The notes: generated by a model from the sequence alone, not told the origin. A DNA stretch of 64,000 nt from Pseudomonadota bacterium (GCA_018814305.1 JAHJAA010000073.1:49043-113042); one strand, 5' to 3'. Counted from the stretch's first letter, positions 1 to 8,925 are shown. A program made the numbers and translations.

Positions 1-2
1 AC

Positions 3-242
3 TTTATCGAAAATTTCCCAGATATCCTTAGACGAGGAACCGAACTGGCAATTACCACTAAAGACTATTCCCTTGTGGAAACTGTTATCTTGATACTTGA
101 GGAGGAAGCTCAAAAATATCCTGAACTAATCAGTACCGCTAGGGAATACGCACAAAATGACCAGCAGATGCAACGCGTCCTCTACAACACTCTACGACGC
201 ATAAGGCCCGAAATGAGAAATTTCGCAGGTAAAACCAACTGA
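3..242 (+). CDS. 3' end of an unrecognised gene cut by the window edge
   Basis: An open frame runs from the window edge to a TGA at 240-242 and encodes the last 79 residues of a protein whose start lies outside. The visible part is charged and probably helical (Glu-rich stretch EEEAQKYPEL, then RRIRPEMRNF) with no motif I recognise. The stop lies 24 bases before the ATG of the next gene, so the two are probably co-transcribed. Codon use is AT-rich, like the next two genes and unlike most of the window. No function is assigned. Confidence 0.6.
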   Translation, partial: FIENFPDILRRGTELAITTKDYSLVETVILILEEEAQKYPELISTAREYAQNDQQMQRVLYNTLRRIRPEMRNFAGKTN

Positions 243-266
243 AACTTGACAGAAGGAAGCGGAAAG

Positions 267-1001
267 ATGGTTCAGTTGAAATATTTTGGAGATGATAGAG
301 ATTTTTTCAAATACGACCTTCTCTCATCAGTTCTCTCAGAAAACATCTTTGCAACCTACGGTTTTGTCCCTATGCTCACTTTTCATCGAGAAGACGGTGA
401 AGGAAATATCACTCCACGACACATAAATGGCAAATCCGGGGAATTGTACCGCTTCATCAGTGCTTGTCCGAATAGGGACCTGAATCATTGGCAAAAGTGG
501 ATGCAAAGATTTTCTGTCAACTACCAAACAATTCAACCGGTTAACGAAACATTCTTCAGGCATCATACCAGAGCAAATTACTGGCAAAAGTTTAAAGATA
601 TTATCAACAGTGATTATGCTCTAATTTTTTTTGACCCCGACACAGGTTTACAGGCTGGCAGAAAGTCCACTATCAAACCTGGCGATGAGGAAAAGTACAT
701 CCTAAACCAAGATCTCCTGTTATTAACAAACAAACTCGCTTCCACATCGGTATATGTTATTTATCAGCACTTACAGAGGAACAGAAACAAACGTGAAGAA
801 GATATAATACGTAAAATAACAGCCTTGCGAGAGTCATATGTTGGTCTGCAAGTATCTGTGTATTACGAAAACGATCTGTCTTTTTTCTTCTTAAGCAAAG
901 AAGATGTATTACATTCAAAAATTAACTCCATTTTGGCAAAATATTACCGAAATAGCACAGTAAAGCAGAAAAATGTGTTTCTGCAGGTAACTGCCGCTTA
1001 A
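267..1001 (+). CDS. Conserved-looking hypothetical protein with FFDPDTGL motif
   Basis: A 244-residue soluble protein with no signal peptide or membrane segment. I chose ATG 267 over the TTG at 246 because a purine-rich GAAGGAAG lies just upstream. Two blocks look conserved: KYFGDDRDFFKYDLL near the N terminus and IFFDPDTGLQAGRK near the middle, where the acidic residues could bind metal. The family is not one I can name; a nuclease or nucleotide-binding role would be speculation. It sits between a cut-off gene and an alkyltransferase-like/HEPN fusion in an AT-rich stretch, a typical accessory or defence-type setting. Confidence 0.65.
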   Translation: MVQLKYFGDDRDFFKYDLLSSVLSENIFATYGFVPMLTFHREDGEGNITPRHINGKSGELYRFISACPNRDLNHWQKWMQRFSVNYQTIQPVNETFFRHHTRANYWQKFKDIINSDYALIFFDPDTGLQAGRKSTIKPGDEEKYILNQDLLLLTNKLASTSVYVIYQHLQRNRNKREEDIIRKITALRESYVGLQVSVYYENDLSFFFLSKEDVLHSKINSILAKYYRNSTVKQKNVFLQVTAA

Positions 1002-1026
1002 ACAAAAATAAAAAATCGACCCAAAG

Positions 1027-1782
1027 GTGATACGAGTGGACTGGGAAGAGCTTTTGAAATTATTAAAGAACAATGTCAAACCCGGTCAAATCACCACGTA
1101 TGGTAACCTGTCTGAATTTTTTTATGGTGCGAGAAATGCTGCCCAGGCAATTGCTGCCATGCTGAATGCAGCTGTAACTGCTGACCATCAAAATCGCATT
1201 CTGACCAATCGGGTAGTTACTACAAATGGGTTAATACGTATCGATGGACAAAAAAAACAACTCCAGAATGAAGACATCTCATTCCGACCAGATGGCCGAG
1301 TTGATTTTCAACAACATCCTCCGTTGAGATTTGAAGAAGATCCTCAAGAAGAGAACGACCCAGCTGATATAGAGATTCATAGCGAACAAGCCACAGCAAA
1401 ACCAATACATACTTCTTCAAGTACAGCTTACACTTATTTTAATGAAATCATTGAACAAATATCCCAAAACCCTCCTGCGGAATTCATGCATATATTGAGA
1501 GAAATTATTTACGAAGAAGGCTTGTTCGCCAATAAGATTGTCAATGCAATTCAGCAGAGATTAGCCAACCATTTCAATACCCCAGAGGACGATGGAATAT
1601 TTAATTTGATTCAGCTGGCAGAGAAACACAATCAATTGATGCCTGGAGCGATCAATTTGGCTCACACTATAAGAAAAGAGAGGAATCTCATTATTCACAA
1701 CGAAATTGTTCCTACTGAGTTAAGAGGAAGAAATTTGATCGTGCTAACAGCTGCATTACTGCTATGGCCCCAGCTTCCCTGA
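1027..1782 (+). CDS. Alkyltransferase-like (MGMT-type) domain fused to HEPN/DUF4145-like domain
   Basis: 251 residues with two recognisable parts. Residues about 18-70 resemble the helix-turn-helix DNA-binding half of O6-methylguanine methyltransferase: GQITTYGNLSEFF, then ARNAAQAIAAMLNAA, then NRVVTTNGLI. The catalytic PCHRV box is replaced by LTNRVV, so the acceptor Cys is Thr60, as expected for a non-catalytic alkyltransferase-like (ATL) protein. The C-terminal half is helical and carries RNLIIH (Arg219 to His224), an Rx4H pattern found in HEPN ribonuclease-type domains. A Glu/Pro-rich linker (about 95-130) joins them. I infer a DNA-lesion or DNA-binding module coupled to an RNase-like effector. 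The start is a GTG with a weak ribosome site; GTG 1036 is an alternative. Confidence 0.7.
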   Translation: MIRVDWEELLKLLKNNVKPGQITTYGNLSEFFYGARNAAQAIAAMLNAAVTADHQNRILTNRVVTTNGLIRIDGQKKQLQNEDISFRPDGRVDFQQHPPLRFEEDPQEENDPADIEIHSEQATAKPIHTSSSTAYTYFNEIIEQISQNPPAEFMHILREIIYEEGLFANKIVNAIQQRLANHFNTPEDDGIFNLIQLAEKHNQLMPGAINLAHTIRKERNLIIHNEIVPTELRGRNLIVLTAALLLWPQLP

Positions 1783-2113
1783 AAACTGGACTGACTAACC
1801 AAGATATCTCCCTAAGATTTTGACAAGGGAATAGTCAATATATCTCTTGAGTATGTTGTCTCGAATGTTTGGAAATTTGCTGACTTGCAACGCTACTAGT
1901 TTTGCTGGTGTCAGAGTACCATTAAAGGCGGCCGGGAAGTCCAGAGAGAAAACCTGCAAGGATAAAAATTTTGAAGTGGGAAATATCGTTTCTTCACCTC
2001 TTTATTTTGTGATAGTCTAAAGATAATCTTTCGGATAGGTAAGTATTTCGGACGTTGATGCCTTAATAGTCATGGCGGAAAATTTCCAAATATTTAGCAT
2101 AAAGCTTGGCTTC
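1783..2113. other. Intergenic stretch without a recognisable gene
   Basis: No convincing reading frame on either strand. It separates the AT-rich accessory genes from gap and probably holds the promoter of gap. I see no tRNA, repeat or clear promoter element. Confidence 0.5.
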
Positions 2114-2155
2114 AACGGATTTCAAAATCGGAATCCGATCTTGAAATCCGTTTTT
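2114..2155 (+). terminator. Long hairpin with T tract in front of gap (terminator or attenuator)
   Basis: Arms 2114-2125 and 2141-2152 are perfectly complementary (12 bp). A nested 5-bp stem (2127-2131 with 2135-2139) follows after one A-C mismatch, with a 3-base loop, and T residues run to 2155. It lies 57 bases upstream of the gap start codon and 330 bases after the previous stop. It could end transcripts from the accessory genes or act as an attenuator in a gap leader. Confidence 0.6.
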
Positions 2156-2211
2156 GAAAAAGCGATTTTCTATCACCTCGTCAATATATTTAAAAAATTG
2201 GAGGAAATATT

Positions 2212-3231
2212 ATGTTTAAAGTCGCGATTAATGGTTTTGGGCGAATAGGAAGACTTACATTTCGAAAAATCTTTGGAGATGATCGTTTTGAAGTTGTGGC
2301 AATTAACGATTTAACAGAGCCAAAGATGCTTGCTCATCTTCTGAAGTATGACAGTGTGCAGGGGCGTTTCGGAGGACATACTGTCGGTTCTGATGGTGAT
2401 TATCTTGTCATTGATGGCAAAAAAACCAGAGTTTACAAAGATGCAGACCCTAAGAATCTTCCTTGGGGCAATCTTGGGGTGGACATTGTTTTAGAATGTA
2501 CCGGATTTTTCTGCTCAAAGGCCAAGAGTCAAGCGCATCTTGATGCAGGTGCAAAGAGGGTCCTTATTTCAGCTCCTGCAGGCAGTGATCTTCCAACCAT
2601 TGTTTATGGCGTGAATCATCATACCCTGAAAAATGATGCTCTCATTGTCTCCGGTGCATCCTGCACAACCAATTGCCTTGCTCCTATGGCAAAGGCACTG
2701 AATGATTATCGTGAGTTAAGAACAGGCTTCATGACTACGATTCATGCATATACGGGCGACCAAATGCTTCTTGATGGACCGCACCGTAAAGGTGATTTTC
2801 GCCGGGCAAGAGCCGGTGCAATAAACATTGTGCCTAATTCAACCGGTGCTGCGAAAGCTATCGGCCTTGTCATTCCTGAACTTGACGGAAAGCTTATCGG
2901 ATCAGCACAACGCGTACCAGTTCCTTCTGGTTCCATCACTATTCTTGATGCTACCTTGAAGGATGAGACCGAGACTGTATCTGTTGAAGGAATCAATGAA
3001 GCAATGAAAAAGGCTGCTGATGAATCCTTTGGCTATTCTGACGAGGAGCTGGTGTCAAGCGATATAATTGGTATTAGTTATGGTTCACTTTTTGATTCTA
3101 CTCAAACACTTGCTCAGCGTTGTGGAACCAAGATTTATGAGGTTAGAGTTGTTTCCTGGTATGACAATGAAATGAGCTATGTCAGTCAATTAATCAGAAC
3201 ATTAGGCCTTATGGGGAGTTTAATGAAATAA
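2212..3231 (+). CDS. gap: Glyceraldehyde-3-phosphate dehydrogenase, type I
   Basis: 339 residues, normal family length. It converts glyceraldehyde-3-phosphate, NAD(P)+ and phosphate to 1,3-bisphosphoglycerate in cytosolic glycolysis or gluconeogenesis. The N-terminal nucleotide-binding motif is INGFGRIGR. The catalytic Cys is Cys151 in [12 protein letters not shown], followed by [10 protein letters not shown] and the C-terminal WYDNEMSY block. The ATG is preceded by a strong GGAGG at 2201-2205. No other glycolytic gene adjoins it, and a hairpin with T tract lies just upstream. Confidence 0.97.
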   Translation: MFKVAINGFGRIGRLTFRKIFGDDRFEVVAINDLTEPKMLAHLLKYDSVQGRFGGHTVGSDGDYLVIDGKKTRVYKDADPKNLPWGNLGVDIVLECTGFFCSKAKSQAHLDAGAKRVLISAPAGSDLPTIVYGVNHHTLKNDALIVSGASCTTNCLAPMAKALNDYRELRTGFMTTIHAYTGDQMLLDGPHRKGDFRRARAGAINIVPNSTGAAKAIGLVIPELDGKLIGSAQRVPVPSGSITILDATLKDETETVSVEGINEAMKKAADESFGYSDEELVSSDIIGISYGSLFDSTQTLAQRCGTKIYEVRVVSWYDNEMSYVSQLIRTLGLMGSLMK

Positions 3232-3512
3232 GCGCAATTTATTTATTCAACTGGAGTTTAGAGTTATCATTTTGGACCTTTGTTGAATTTGCTTGAACCG
3301 TTGGGACCCCTGGGTTTTTTCATGGGTGGTTTTAAAAACTCAATGTGTCCGTCAAGATCGTCACATATTCATTTTATCAATGGGTTCACCGCATGCCCAT
3401 TTCCTAAGGCAGGTACATGATGGCGAAGATCTTTCTTTGTAATTTTGTGTCACTGACCTCACTGTAATTATGATACGATCAGTCATAATCTGAAATTTCT
3501 ACGGGGGGGCTT

Positions 3513-4211
3513 ATGGGAGTATTCGTCATTAAATACTTTTTTTCATGGGATGGAGGGTATGCAAATTTTGATCTTGAATTTGATGAAGAAACTATTTCTT
3601 TGCTGAATAACCCACCTGAGGAAATCCCCAACTGGGCAAAGCTGAGTTACTGTCAATGCCCAAACTGTCCACTTGACTCAAACGAAGTTGAGTATTGTCC
3701 AACTGCAGTCAGTTTTATTCCAGTTGTTGATAGTTTCAAGAATATTGAATCGGATTCAGAAGTCGAGGTAGAGGTCAGAGTCGCCAATCGAAAGGTCGCA
3801 ATGAGAGCACCAGCCCGAAGAGCGATCAGCTCTGTTGTGGGGCTCCTGTTTGCTGGTTCGGGATGTCCCCGCACATTATACTTCAGGCCCATGGTTCGCT
3901 ATCATATTCCGGTTGCAACTGAAGATGAAACGATCATGCGTGCCATGTCCATGTTTCTTCTTGCCCAGTATTTCAAATATAAAAGTGGCAAGAAACCCGA
4001 TCTGGAGTTAGCAGGATTACGAAAAATCTATGATGAGCTCCAGATTGTTAATATGACAATGGCGGAACGACTACGTTCCATAGAAGGGACCACCCTGCCA
4101 GTGAATTCCGTTATTTTATTGGATATGTACACGAAAATTATTCCAGATAAGATAGACACCTCACTGAAAGATTTATCATATCTGTTTAACACATTTCTAA
4201 ACAAAATTTAA
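3513..4211 (+). CDS. Hypothetical protein with N-terminal Cys cluster
   Basis: 232 residues, no signal peptide, probably cytosolic. Residues about 47-63 contain four Cys in a CQCPNCPL...YC pattern, possibly a metal site. The following segment (about 64-130) has a beta-rich region and ARRAISSVVGLLFAGSGCP. The C-terminal half is helical. I do not recognise a named family with certainty. It is a single gene with flanking spacers of about 280 and 90 bases, next to a PilZ gene that also has an N-terminal Cys cluster. Confidence 0.7.
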   Translation: MGVFVIKYFFSWDGGYANFDLEFDEETISLLNNPPEEIPNWAKLSYCQCPNCPLDSNEVEYCPTAVSFIPVVDSFKNIESDSEVEVEVRVANRKVAMRAPARRAISSVVGLLFAGSGCPRTLYFRPMVRYHIPVATEDETIMRAMSMFLLAQYFKYKSGKKPDLELAGLRKIYDELQIVNMTMAERLRSIEGTTLPVNSVILLDMYTKIIPDKIDTSLKDLSYLFNTFLNKI

Positions 4212-4301
4212 GTTATAACCATTTAGGGTATCGATATATCAGTGAGTTATCCGATTGTTGTGAGCATATGCTGAATTTTTCATTCGAAAAACGAGGCCAT
4301 T

Positions 4302-4862
4302 TTGAAAGCCATAAAAGAAGAATACCAAAAGATTTTTGTCGACCAGGAAGGGGGGGGTGTCATCAAATGTCCTTCATGCTCGAAATCTACCCTCGTCGAT
4401 TCATCAGTCTTAAGAGAGAAGGCCCTCCTGGACCATTGCATGGTCCGCTGTACATGCCATACAAGATTTGCGGTAAAATTTGAATTCCGGAAGGATTTTC
4501 GTAAGAATAGCAAGCTGACTGGCGAATATGTGAGCCTGCCCAAGGGGAAGATCAGGGGAGGAATGAAGGTTGTTAATATTTCCCCAAAAGGTATTGGTCT
4601 CAAAATCGATGATTCAGCCCAATTTAAAATAGGCGATGAACTCCTCCTTTTGTTCACCCTAGATGACACCAGCGACTCTCTCATTGAAAAAAGAGCGATC
4701 ATTCGATTTATCAAACAGAATTATATCGGCTGCGAGTTTCTTGGCTCTTTTCCCATCGGCAAAGCTCTTGGGGTTTACCTTGAGAGCGAAGCCGATCAAG
4801 ATGATCAACGTTCCCCAACAGAAAAAGATCATTTCGACTGGCCGACCAACTTCATCAGATGA
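4302..4862 (+). CDS. PilZ-domain c-di-GMP effector with N-terminal zinc-ribbon-like segment
   Basis: 186 residues. The PilZ c-di-GMP signature is present: RKDFR (Arg63-Arg67, the RxxxR box) and NISPKG (Asn92-Gly97, the [D/N]xSxxG box) followed by a beta-barrel-like region. In front of it lie Cys23, Cys26, Cys50 and Cys52, spaced like a small zinc ribbon. A likely start is TTG 4302 with GAGG at 4293-4296. PilZ proteins relay c-di-GMP to motility, polysaccharide or secretion machinery; the target here is not visible. Several c-di-GMP synthesis genes occur later in the window. A bidirectional terminator follows. Confidence 0.85.
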   Translation: MKAIKEEYQKIFVDQEGGGVIKCPSCSKSTLVDSSVLREKALLDHCMVRCTCHTRFAVKFEFRKDFRKNSKLTGEYVSLPKGKIRGGMKVVNISPKGIGLKIDDSAQFKIGDELLLLFTLDDTSDSLIEKRAIIRFIKQNYIGCEFLGSFPIGKALGVYLESEADQDDQRSPTEKDHFDWPTNFIR

Positions 4863-4931
4863 AAATAGTGATGGCTTGACATTTTGTTCAATATCGTAGC
4901 GGGTCTGTTTTGTGGACGACACGCCAATATT

Positions 4932-4970
4932 AAAAAGGGAATCAAGCAGTTGGCTTGATTCCCTTTTTTT
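4932..4970. terminator. Bidirectional rho-independent terminator
   Basis: A perfect 11-bp stem (4937-4947 with 4953-4963) with a 5-base loop is flanked by A residues on the left and seven T residues on the right. It can therefore end both the plus-strand PilZ transcript and the minus-strand decarboxylase operon whose last gene ends at 4985. Confidence 0.9.
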
Positions 4971-4984
4971 ATGACCGGGGTGTG

Positions 4985-5275
4985 TCAGTTGTTTTCAATT
5001 GGGGGCGCATCGTCCGGTTTTGCCCAGGGGAACACTTTAATGCCGTTTACTTGCTCTTCCTCGTTATTCGGGGCAATCTGGGTATCATCGGAGAGGTATG
5101 GATTCTCTTCATAGATACCCTCATCGCTCCTGTTGTCGCCGATGTTTTCATCTTCGTATTGAACTTCGGTAGAGGCGTCATCGCTTGCGGCAACATGAGC
5201 CGGCAGAACATGGATCATTGCGATATAGAGCAGGGTAAGGAAAAGTCCACTGATTGTCTTGGTGATATACTTCAT
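4985..5275 (-). CDS. Small acidic exported protein at the end of the sigma-54 operon
   Basis: 96 residues with an N-terminal signal peptide (KYITK, then a hydrophobic core to about residue 23, probable cleavage after AHVAA). The mature part of about 66 residues is very rich in Asp and Glu, with Pro-containing C-terminal KVFPWAKPDDAPP. No Cys and no family I know. It lies 110 bases after the PLP decarboxylase gene on the same strand, before the shared terminator, so it is probably the last gene of that operon. It could be a binding partner, a carrier or a substrate of the encoded ligase and transferase, but nothing in the sequence proves it. Confidence 0.65.
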   Translation of the reverse strand: MKYITKTISGLFLTLLYIAMIHVLPAHVAASDDASTEVQYEDENIGDNRSDEGIYEENPYLSDDTQIAPNNEEEQVNGIKVFPWAKPDDAPPIENN

Positions 5276-5385
5276 GGCAGTATCCTTTGTGTTGGAAAGT
5301 ATGGGGCTCGGAGTCTCCTCCGGAAGTCAATGAATGCCTGACGGATGTTAGGGCGCAGGCGGCCCTGTTTGTCTCCTATCCGTTC

Positions 5386-6711
5386 TCAGTTTTTTCTTTC
5401 CATTTCAACGACCTCCGGCAAAGGTTTGATGAAGTTCTGGCGAAGACTATAGGTGTAGGCGCCTTGGGTCGGAATCATCAGGATGTCACCGGGCTGAATG
5501 TCCTCTCCCCAGTAACTGTATCCCCAAACGTCGTGGGGAGTGCAGAGTGAACCGAGGATGTGGCATTTTCTTTCGGTCAGGGCAGGGCGGCTCAGGTTCA
5601 ACACTGGGAAGTAGTCGATTTCGAAGCGCTCCCAGCCCACGGTATTGGTGCCACCATCGGTGATAACCAGATCATCGCCCTTTTTGTCGATCACTGTCAG
5701 CAGCAGATGCATGGCATCATTACAGATCCAGCGACCTGGTTCAAAGCAGATCCGGCAGGAGAGTTGGGAGAGGATCTCCTCACGCAGTACCGGCGCAATG
5801 GTTGTGGCAAAAAACTCGATGGGGCGTGATTCGATTCGATAGCGATTATTAGATGGCGGAGAGTCAGGGTCAAGGGCCTTGCGGACTCCACCGGCGGGAG
5901 TGCCTGCCTCCTGTAGCCATTCGCCCTGGGGAGGCCAATAGCCCCCGCCGATATCAAGGAATTGAAGGGCTTGGCGATGGCGTTCCGGTAAGGCCGCCAG
6001 AATCGGTCCCAAGATCTTGATGAAGCGAACCTGGGCCTCGGGACCAAGATTCCAGCTGGTATGAAACTGAAGCCCTGCCAGGTTGACGGCGGGTAACTGT
6101 TCGGCGTTTAGGAAAAAACGAGCCAGGTCAGCAAGTGGGATCCCGAATTTACGCCAGAGCCCTTCCGGGTTGGTGGTCAACCGTACTCCGGCTTGAATTG
6201 TTACTCCCTGACCAGTGGCAATTTTTGCCAGTCGTTCCAGTTCCAGGAAGCTATCGATCAGAATGGTTACCCGGTGATGGTTTTTGACCGCAAGTTCGAG
6301 CTCGGCATCGGTTTTTCCCGGTCCGCTGAAGATGATCTCCTGGGCTCCCAAGTCAAGGGCCATGGTCAGCTCCTGGCCGCTGGAAACATCAAGGCCGAGC
6401 CCGGCACCCACGAGGATCTCGGAAACCCTGGGGCAGTTGTTACTTTTTACCGCAAAATAATAGGAGGTCCGGGGGCAAATATCACTGAAGGCCTGTCGGA
6501 ATTGGCTCGCTCTTTCCAGCAATACCTCCGGATCCAGGAGATAGAGGGGGGCCGGGTGGTTATGGAGCAGTGCCATAAAGTCCTGGCGTCGCTCAAAAAA
6601 TGGGGCAATGAAGCGGATCAGTTCTGCCTCGGGAAAGAGTGGGGCCTCCGGAGGGAAGCTTTGCGTAATGTTGTTGGTTGGAGCCATGGTCGTGTCCGGT
6701 TTTTCAGGCAT
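5386..6711 (-). CDS. Fold-III PLP-dependent amino acid decarboxylase (LysA/ornithine decarboxylase family)
   Basis: 441 residues from the ATG at 6711, which overlaps the preceding ATP-grasp stop by 8 bases, suggesting coupled translation. The alanine-racemase-type barrel shows the PLP lysine in YYFAVKSN (Lys89), His217 in QFHTSW, the glycine-rich DIGGGY (253-258) and EPGR (324-327). The second domain carries the catalytic Cys390 in GSLCTPHDVW and a final AYTYS. The family decarboxylates diaminopimelate, ornithine, lysine, arginine or carboxynorspermidine, so the exact substrate is open. Biosynthetic LysA is unlikely given the neighbours. I infer a dedicated step in the small pathway encoded by this operon. 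Confidence 0.9.
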   Translation of the reverse strand: MPEKPDTTMAPTNNITQSFPPEAPLFPEAELIRFIAPFFERRQDFMALLHNHPAPLYLLDPEVLLERASQFRQAFSDICPRTSYYFAVKSNNCPRVSEILVGAGLGLDVSSGQELTMALDLGAQEIIFSGPGKTDAELELAVKNHHRVTILIDSFLELERLAKIATGQGVTIQAGVRLTTNPEGLWRKFGIPLADLARFFLNAEQLPAVNLAGLQFHTSWNLGPEAQVRFIKILGPILAALPERHRQALQFLDIGGGYWPPQGEWLQEAGTPAGGVRKALDPDSPPSNNRYRIESRPIEFFATTIAPVLREEILSQLSCRICFEPGRWICNDAMHLLLTVIDKKGDDLVITDGGTNTVGWERFEIDYFPVLNLSRPALTERKCHILGSLCTPHDVWGYSYWGEDIQPGDILMIPTQGAYTYSLRQNFIKPLPEVVEMERKN

Positions 6712-7963
6712 AGTTGACGGTGAGTTGGGCGCGCAGATCCCGGCACTGGTGTTCCAGGTTGATATCGGGAGCCGGGGTGAAAATGGCATGCCCCAGATAC
6801 CAGGAATCATAGTCTGCAGGTGGCATGGTCACCACGGAATCGACAGATTTAATCAGGTTGACCTCACTTACTCGGGGGTCGTTGCTTATGGCAGTGGCAT
6901 CAATAGCGGTGATCCGGCCTGCCCGGCGACTGTGGAGGCGAAGTCCGATCTTTTCCCGACCTCTGTTGCGTGGGGGTAACGGTTGTCCTGCGGCCAACTC
7001 CAGAGTCAAGACCAGGATGTCAATATCACAGGCCTCCCGGATGAGTTGGGGCAGGCAGTCTCCTCCGGGGCGGGGAGTCATCTCTAGCAGCGAGATTCCT
7101 TGAGGGTCAACCAGGAAGTCGACCATGCAGATGAGGCCGGTACAGCCCAGGGCAGAGGCCCCTTGGCCAAGAATTGTTCGGAGGGTCTCTACGCTGAAGC
7201 TGGTCGGGGCATCTAAGAGAAGGGCGTATCCCATGATGGTTCCGAAGGGGGCCTCAGGGGTGGAGGGTGCGGCGTGAAGTTTTCTGGTCAGGCGAAGTAT
7301 TTCCACGCGGTCCGGCAAAACGATAAAGTCACAGCTGAACTCTTCGCCATGGATAAACTCCTCGGCGGCGATCCCATCATGATTTCGGTATAATTCGCGC
7401 CCATGCCGAGCGCGGAGACCCTGGCGGATCAGCTGGTAGGAAGAGGCGCAGGCCTCGGCGGTATCGCAGCGAAACACCAGTTCACTGCCGCTGCCCGCGA
7501 CAGGTTTTAAAACGCAGGGCGCGGCGATTCCTGCGAAAAATTCAGCAGCCTCGGGGGCAGATCGGACCAGTCTGGTCCGTGGGGAACGCACCCCTGACTT
7601 TTGCCAGGTTTGTTTGCTGAGTAATTTGTCGCGGCAGAGGCCAATGCTTTCCCTGGTTGGAAAGGGCAGATTGTGACGGGTTGCGAGGACGGCGGCCAGA
7701 TCCAGGGACTCGCAGTCAAAGCAGGCCACGCCAACGAGGGTTATGTGGTATTCTCGGAGATGGCGGTCAAGGGCGATGAAAATTCCCTCGGGGTCGGTGA
7801 GATCACCGAGAAGCTCTTCATCGGGTGTGGGCTTGGGTTCTTGGGCCTTTTCCCTGATTGAAGGAGCGGTCAGATAGAGGGCTCTGCCGGGAGCGGCCCG
7901 GCGGAGCCAGTCGATATAGTCGGTGGTGGTGCCCACCACCAGAACCTTTGGGTTATCGGGCAC
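6704..7963 (-). CDS. ATP-grasp carboxylate-amine ligase
   Basis: 419 residues. The N-terminal third is a Rossmann-like pre-ATP domain (KVLVVGTTTDYIDW). The central ATP-grasp core shows the ATP lysine in CVLKPVAGSGS, the acidic AAEEFIHGEEFSCD and the metal-binding LLEMTPRPGGD. The C-terminal domain follows after EKIGLRLHS. ATP-grasp ligases join a carboxylate, through an acylphosphate, to an amine or thiol. It overlaps the upstream acyltransferase by 11 bases and the downstream decarboxylase by 8, so the three are made together. The likely job is condensing an amino acid or peptide with the product of one of the decarboxylases. The substrate is unknown. Confidence 0.88.
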   Translation of the reverse strand: MPDNPKVLVVGTTTDYIDWLRRAAPGRALYLTAPSIREKAQEPKPTPDEELLGDLTDPEGIFIALDRHLREYHITLVGVACFDCESLDLAAVLATRHNLPFPTRESIGLCRDKLLSKQTWQKSGVRSPRTRLVRSAPEAAEFFAGIAAPCVLKPVAGSGSELVFRCDTAEACASSYQLIRQGLRARHGRELYRNHDGIAAEEFIHGEEFSCDFIVLPDRVEILRLTRKLHAAPSTPEAPFGTIMGYALLLDAPTSFSVETLRTILGQGASALGCTGLICMVDFLVDPQGISLLEMTPRPGGDCLPQLIREACDIDILVLTLELAAGQPLPPRNRGREKIGLRLHSRRAGRITAIDATAISNDPRVSEVNLIKSVDSVVTMPPADYDSWYLGHAIFTPAPDINLEHQCRDLRAQLTVNYA

Positions 7964-8924
7964 GACTGAGTTCCGTGGAGCAGGTCTCAGGGTCCGCAGC
8001 CCCCAGATGGATTTGCGGAGATTTGATTTCGTAGAGGGGGCGAGGGGTCAGGTGAAAGCGCTTTTTCCAACCGAAATCACCGCAAAGAAAGTCAACGGAG
8101 GCGCATTTTATTCGGCAGGACCATTCCAGATGATGGAGGTTGATGAGTTTGGCCACTCCGGGAAATTCGGGGTTGGTGGCCCCGGCCAGCAGGGTGTACT
8201 GGTTATTCCAGAGCACTCCAAGATCAATGGCGGCAACCTGACCACCCAGTAGAAGGGTGGTGACTCGCAAAAGGTTTTGCTCTCGGAGCCAGGCGGCCAG
8301 TTGGGTGAATGAGTCGAGGAACCTGGGGTCAAAGAAGTAGGATGTTTCCCCAAAATTATCCTGGTTGATCTGGAACATGACGGCAAGGTCATTAAAATGA
8401 TCGTACCGATAACCCACGCCGTGGGCCTCCAGCGGGGCCAGCTCCCGGGTGAGCTGCTTCCTGGACTTTCCTGAAAACAGTTGCCAGTATCGGGAAAAGT
8501 CATACTCAACCGTGGGGGGATAAAAACAATATCCTACTTCATCTACTGCCACTGGAAAAGAATCCAGCGGCAGGGAGTCGGGGGTGAGATAGCGCAGGTG
8601 AAGATGTCCCGGGACGCTGTCCAGCAGGTCTTGGAAAATTTCGGGGTTTTCCACCGGGATCCGATTCTGTTCGAGCCAGGTCTTCTGCTGCCAGATCTCG
8701 CCGGGATACTGGCCGTAATAACCACCCTCTTCGATCCAGCTCAAAGCCAATAACCCGCGGATAACCCCGTTTTCCTCAGCCATGACGAAGAAGGGTTTTC
8801 GGCCAAAGCCCTGGGCAAAGATGTGGCGGACCTCCCAAAGGTCGAAGAAACAGGACCGGGGCCAGACGGTTTCCCATGCCCGGTGGCACTCTTCCGGGTC
8901 CTCACTGATGCGGATCCGGTTCAT
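7953..8924 (-). CDS. GNAT/FemX-like acyltransferase (BioF2-like, Acetyltransf_6 type)
   Basis: 323 residues, cytosolic. The fold looks like a double-GNAT protein of the FemX/CelD type. The second half has YDFSRYWQLFSGKSRKQLTRELAPLE and then ALLEM-like strands VTTLLLGGQVAAIDLGVLWNNQYTLL, followed by PGVAKLINLHHLEW and FLCGDFGWKKRF, which match the usual pattern where the acyl donor binds. Such proteins transfer acyl or aminoacyl groups to amines. The gene begins one base after the SpeD-like stop and overlaps the ATP-grasp start, placing it second in the operon. The acyl donor and acceptor are not visible. Confidence 0.82.
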   Translation of the reverse strand: MNRIRISEDPEECHRAWETVWPRSCFFDLWEVRHIFAQGFGRKPFFVMAEENGVIRGLLALSWIEEGGYYGQYPGEIWQQKTWLEQNRIPVENPEIFQDLLDSVPGHLHLRYLTPDSLPLDSFPVAVDEVGYCFYPPTVEYDFSRYWQLFSGKSRKQLTRELAPLEAHGVGYRYDHFNDLAVMFQINQDNFGETSYFFDPRFLDSFTQLAAWLREQNLLRVTTLLLGGQVAAIDLGVLWNNQYTLLAGATNPEFPGVAKLINLHHLEWSCRIKCASVDFLCGDFGWKKRFHLTPRPLYEIKSPQIHLGAADPETCSTELSRAR

Positions 8925-8925
8925 A

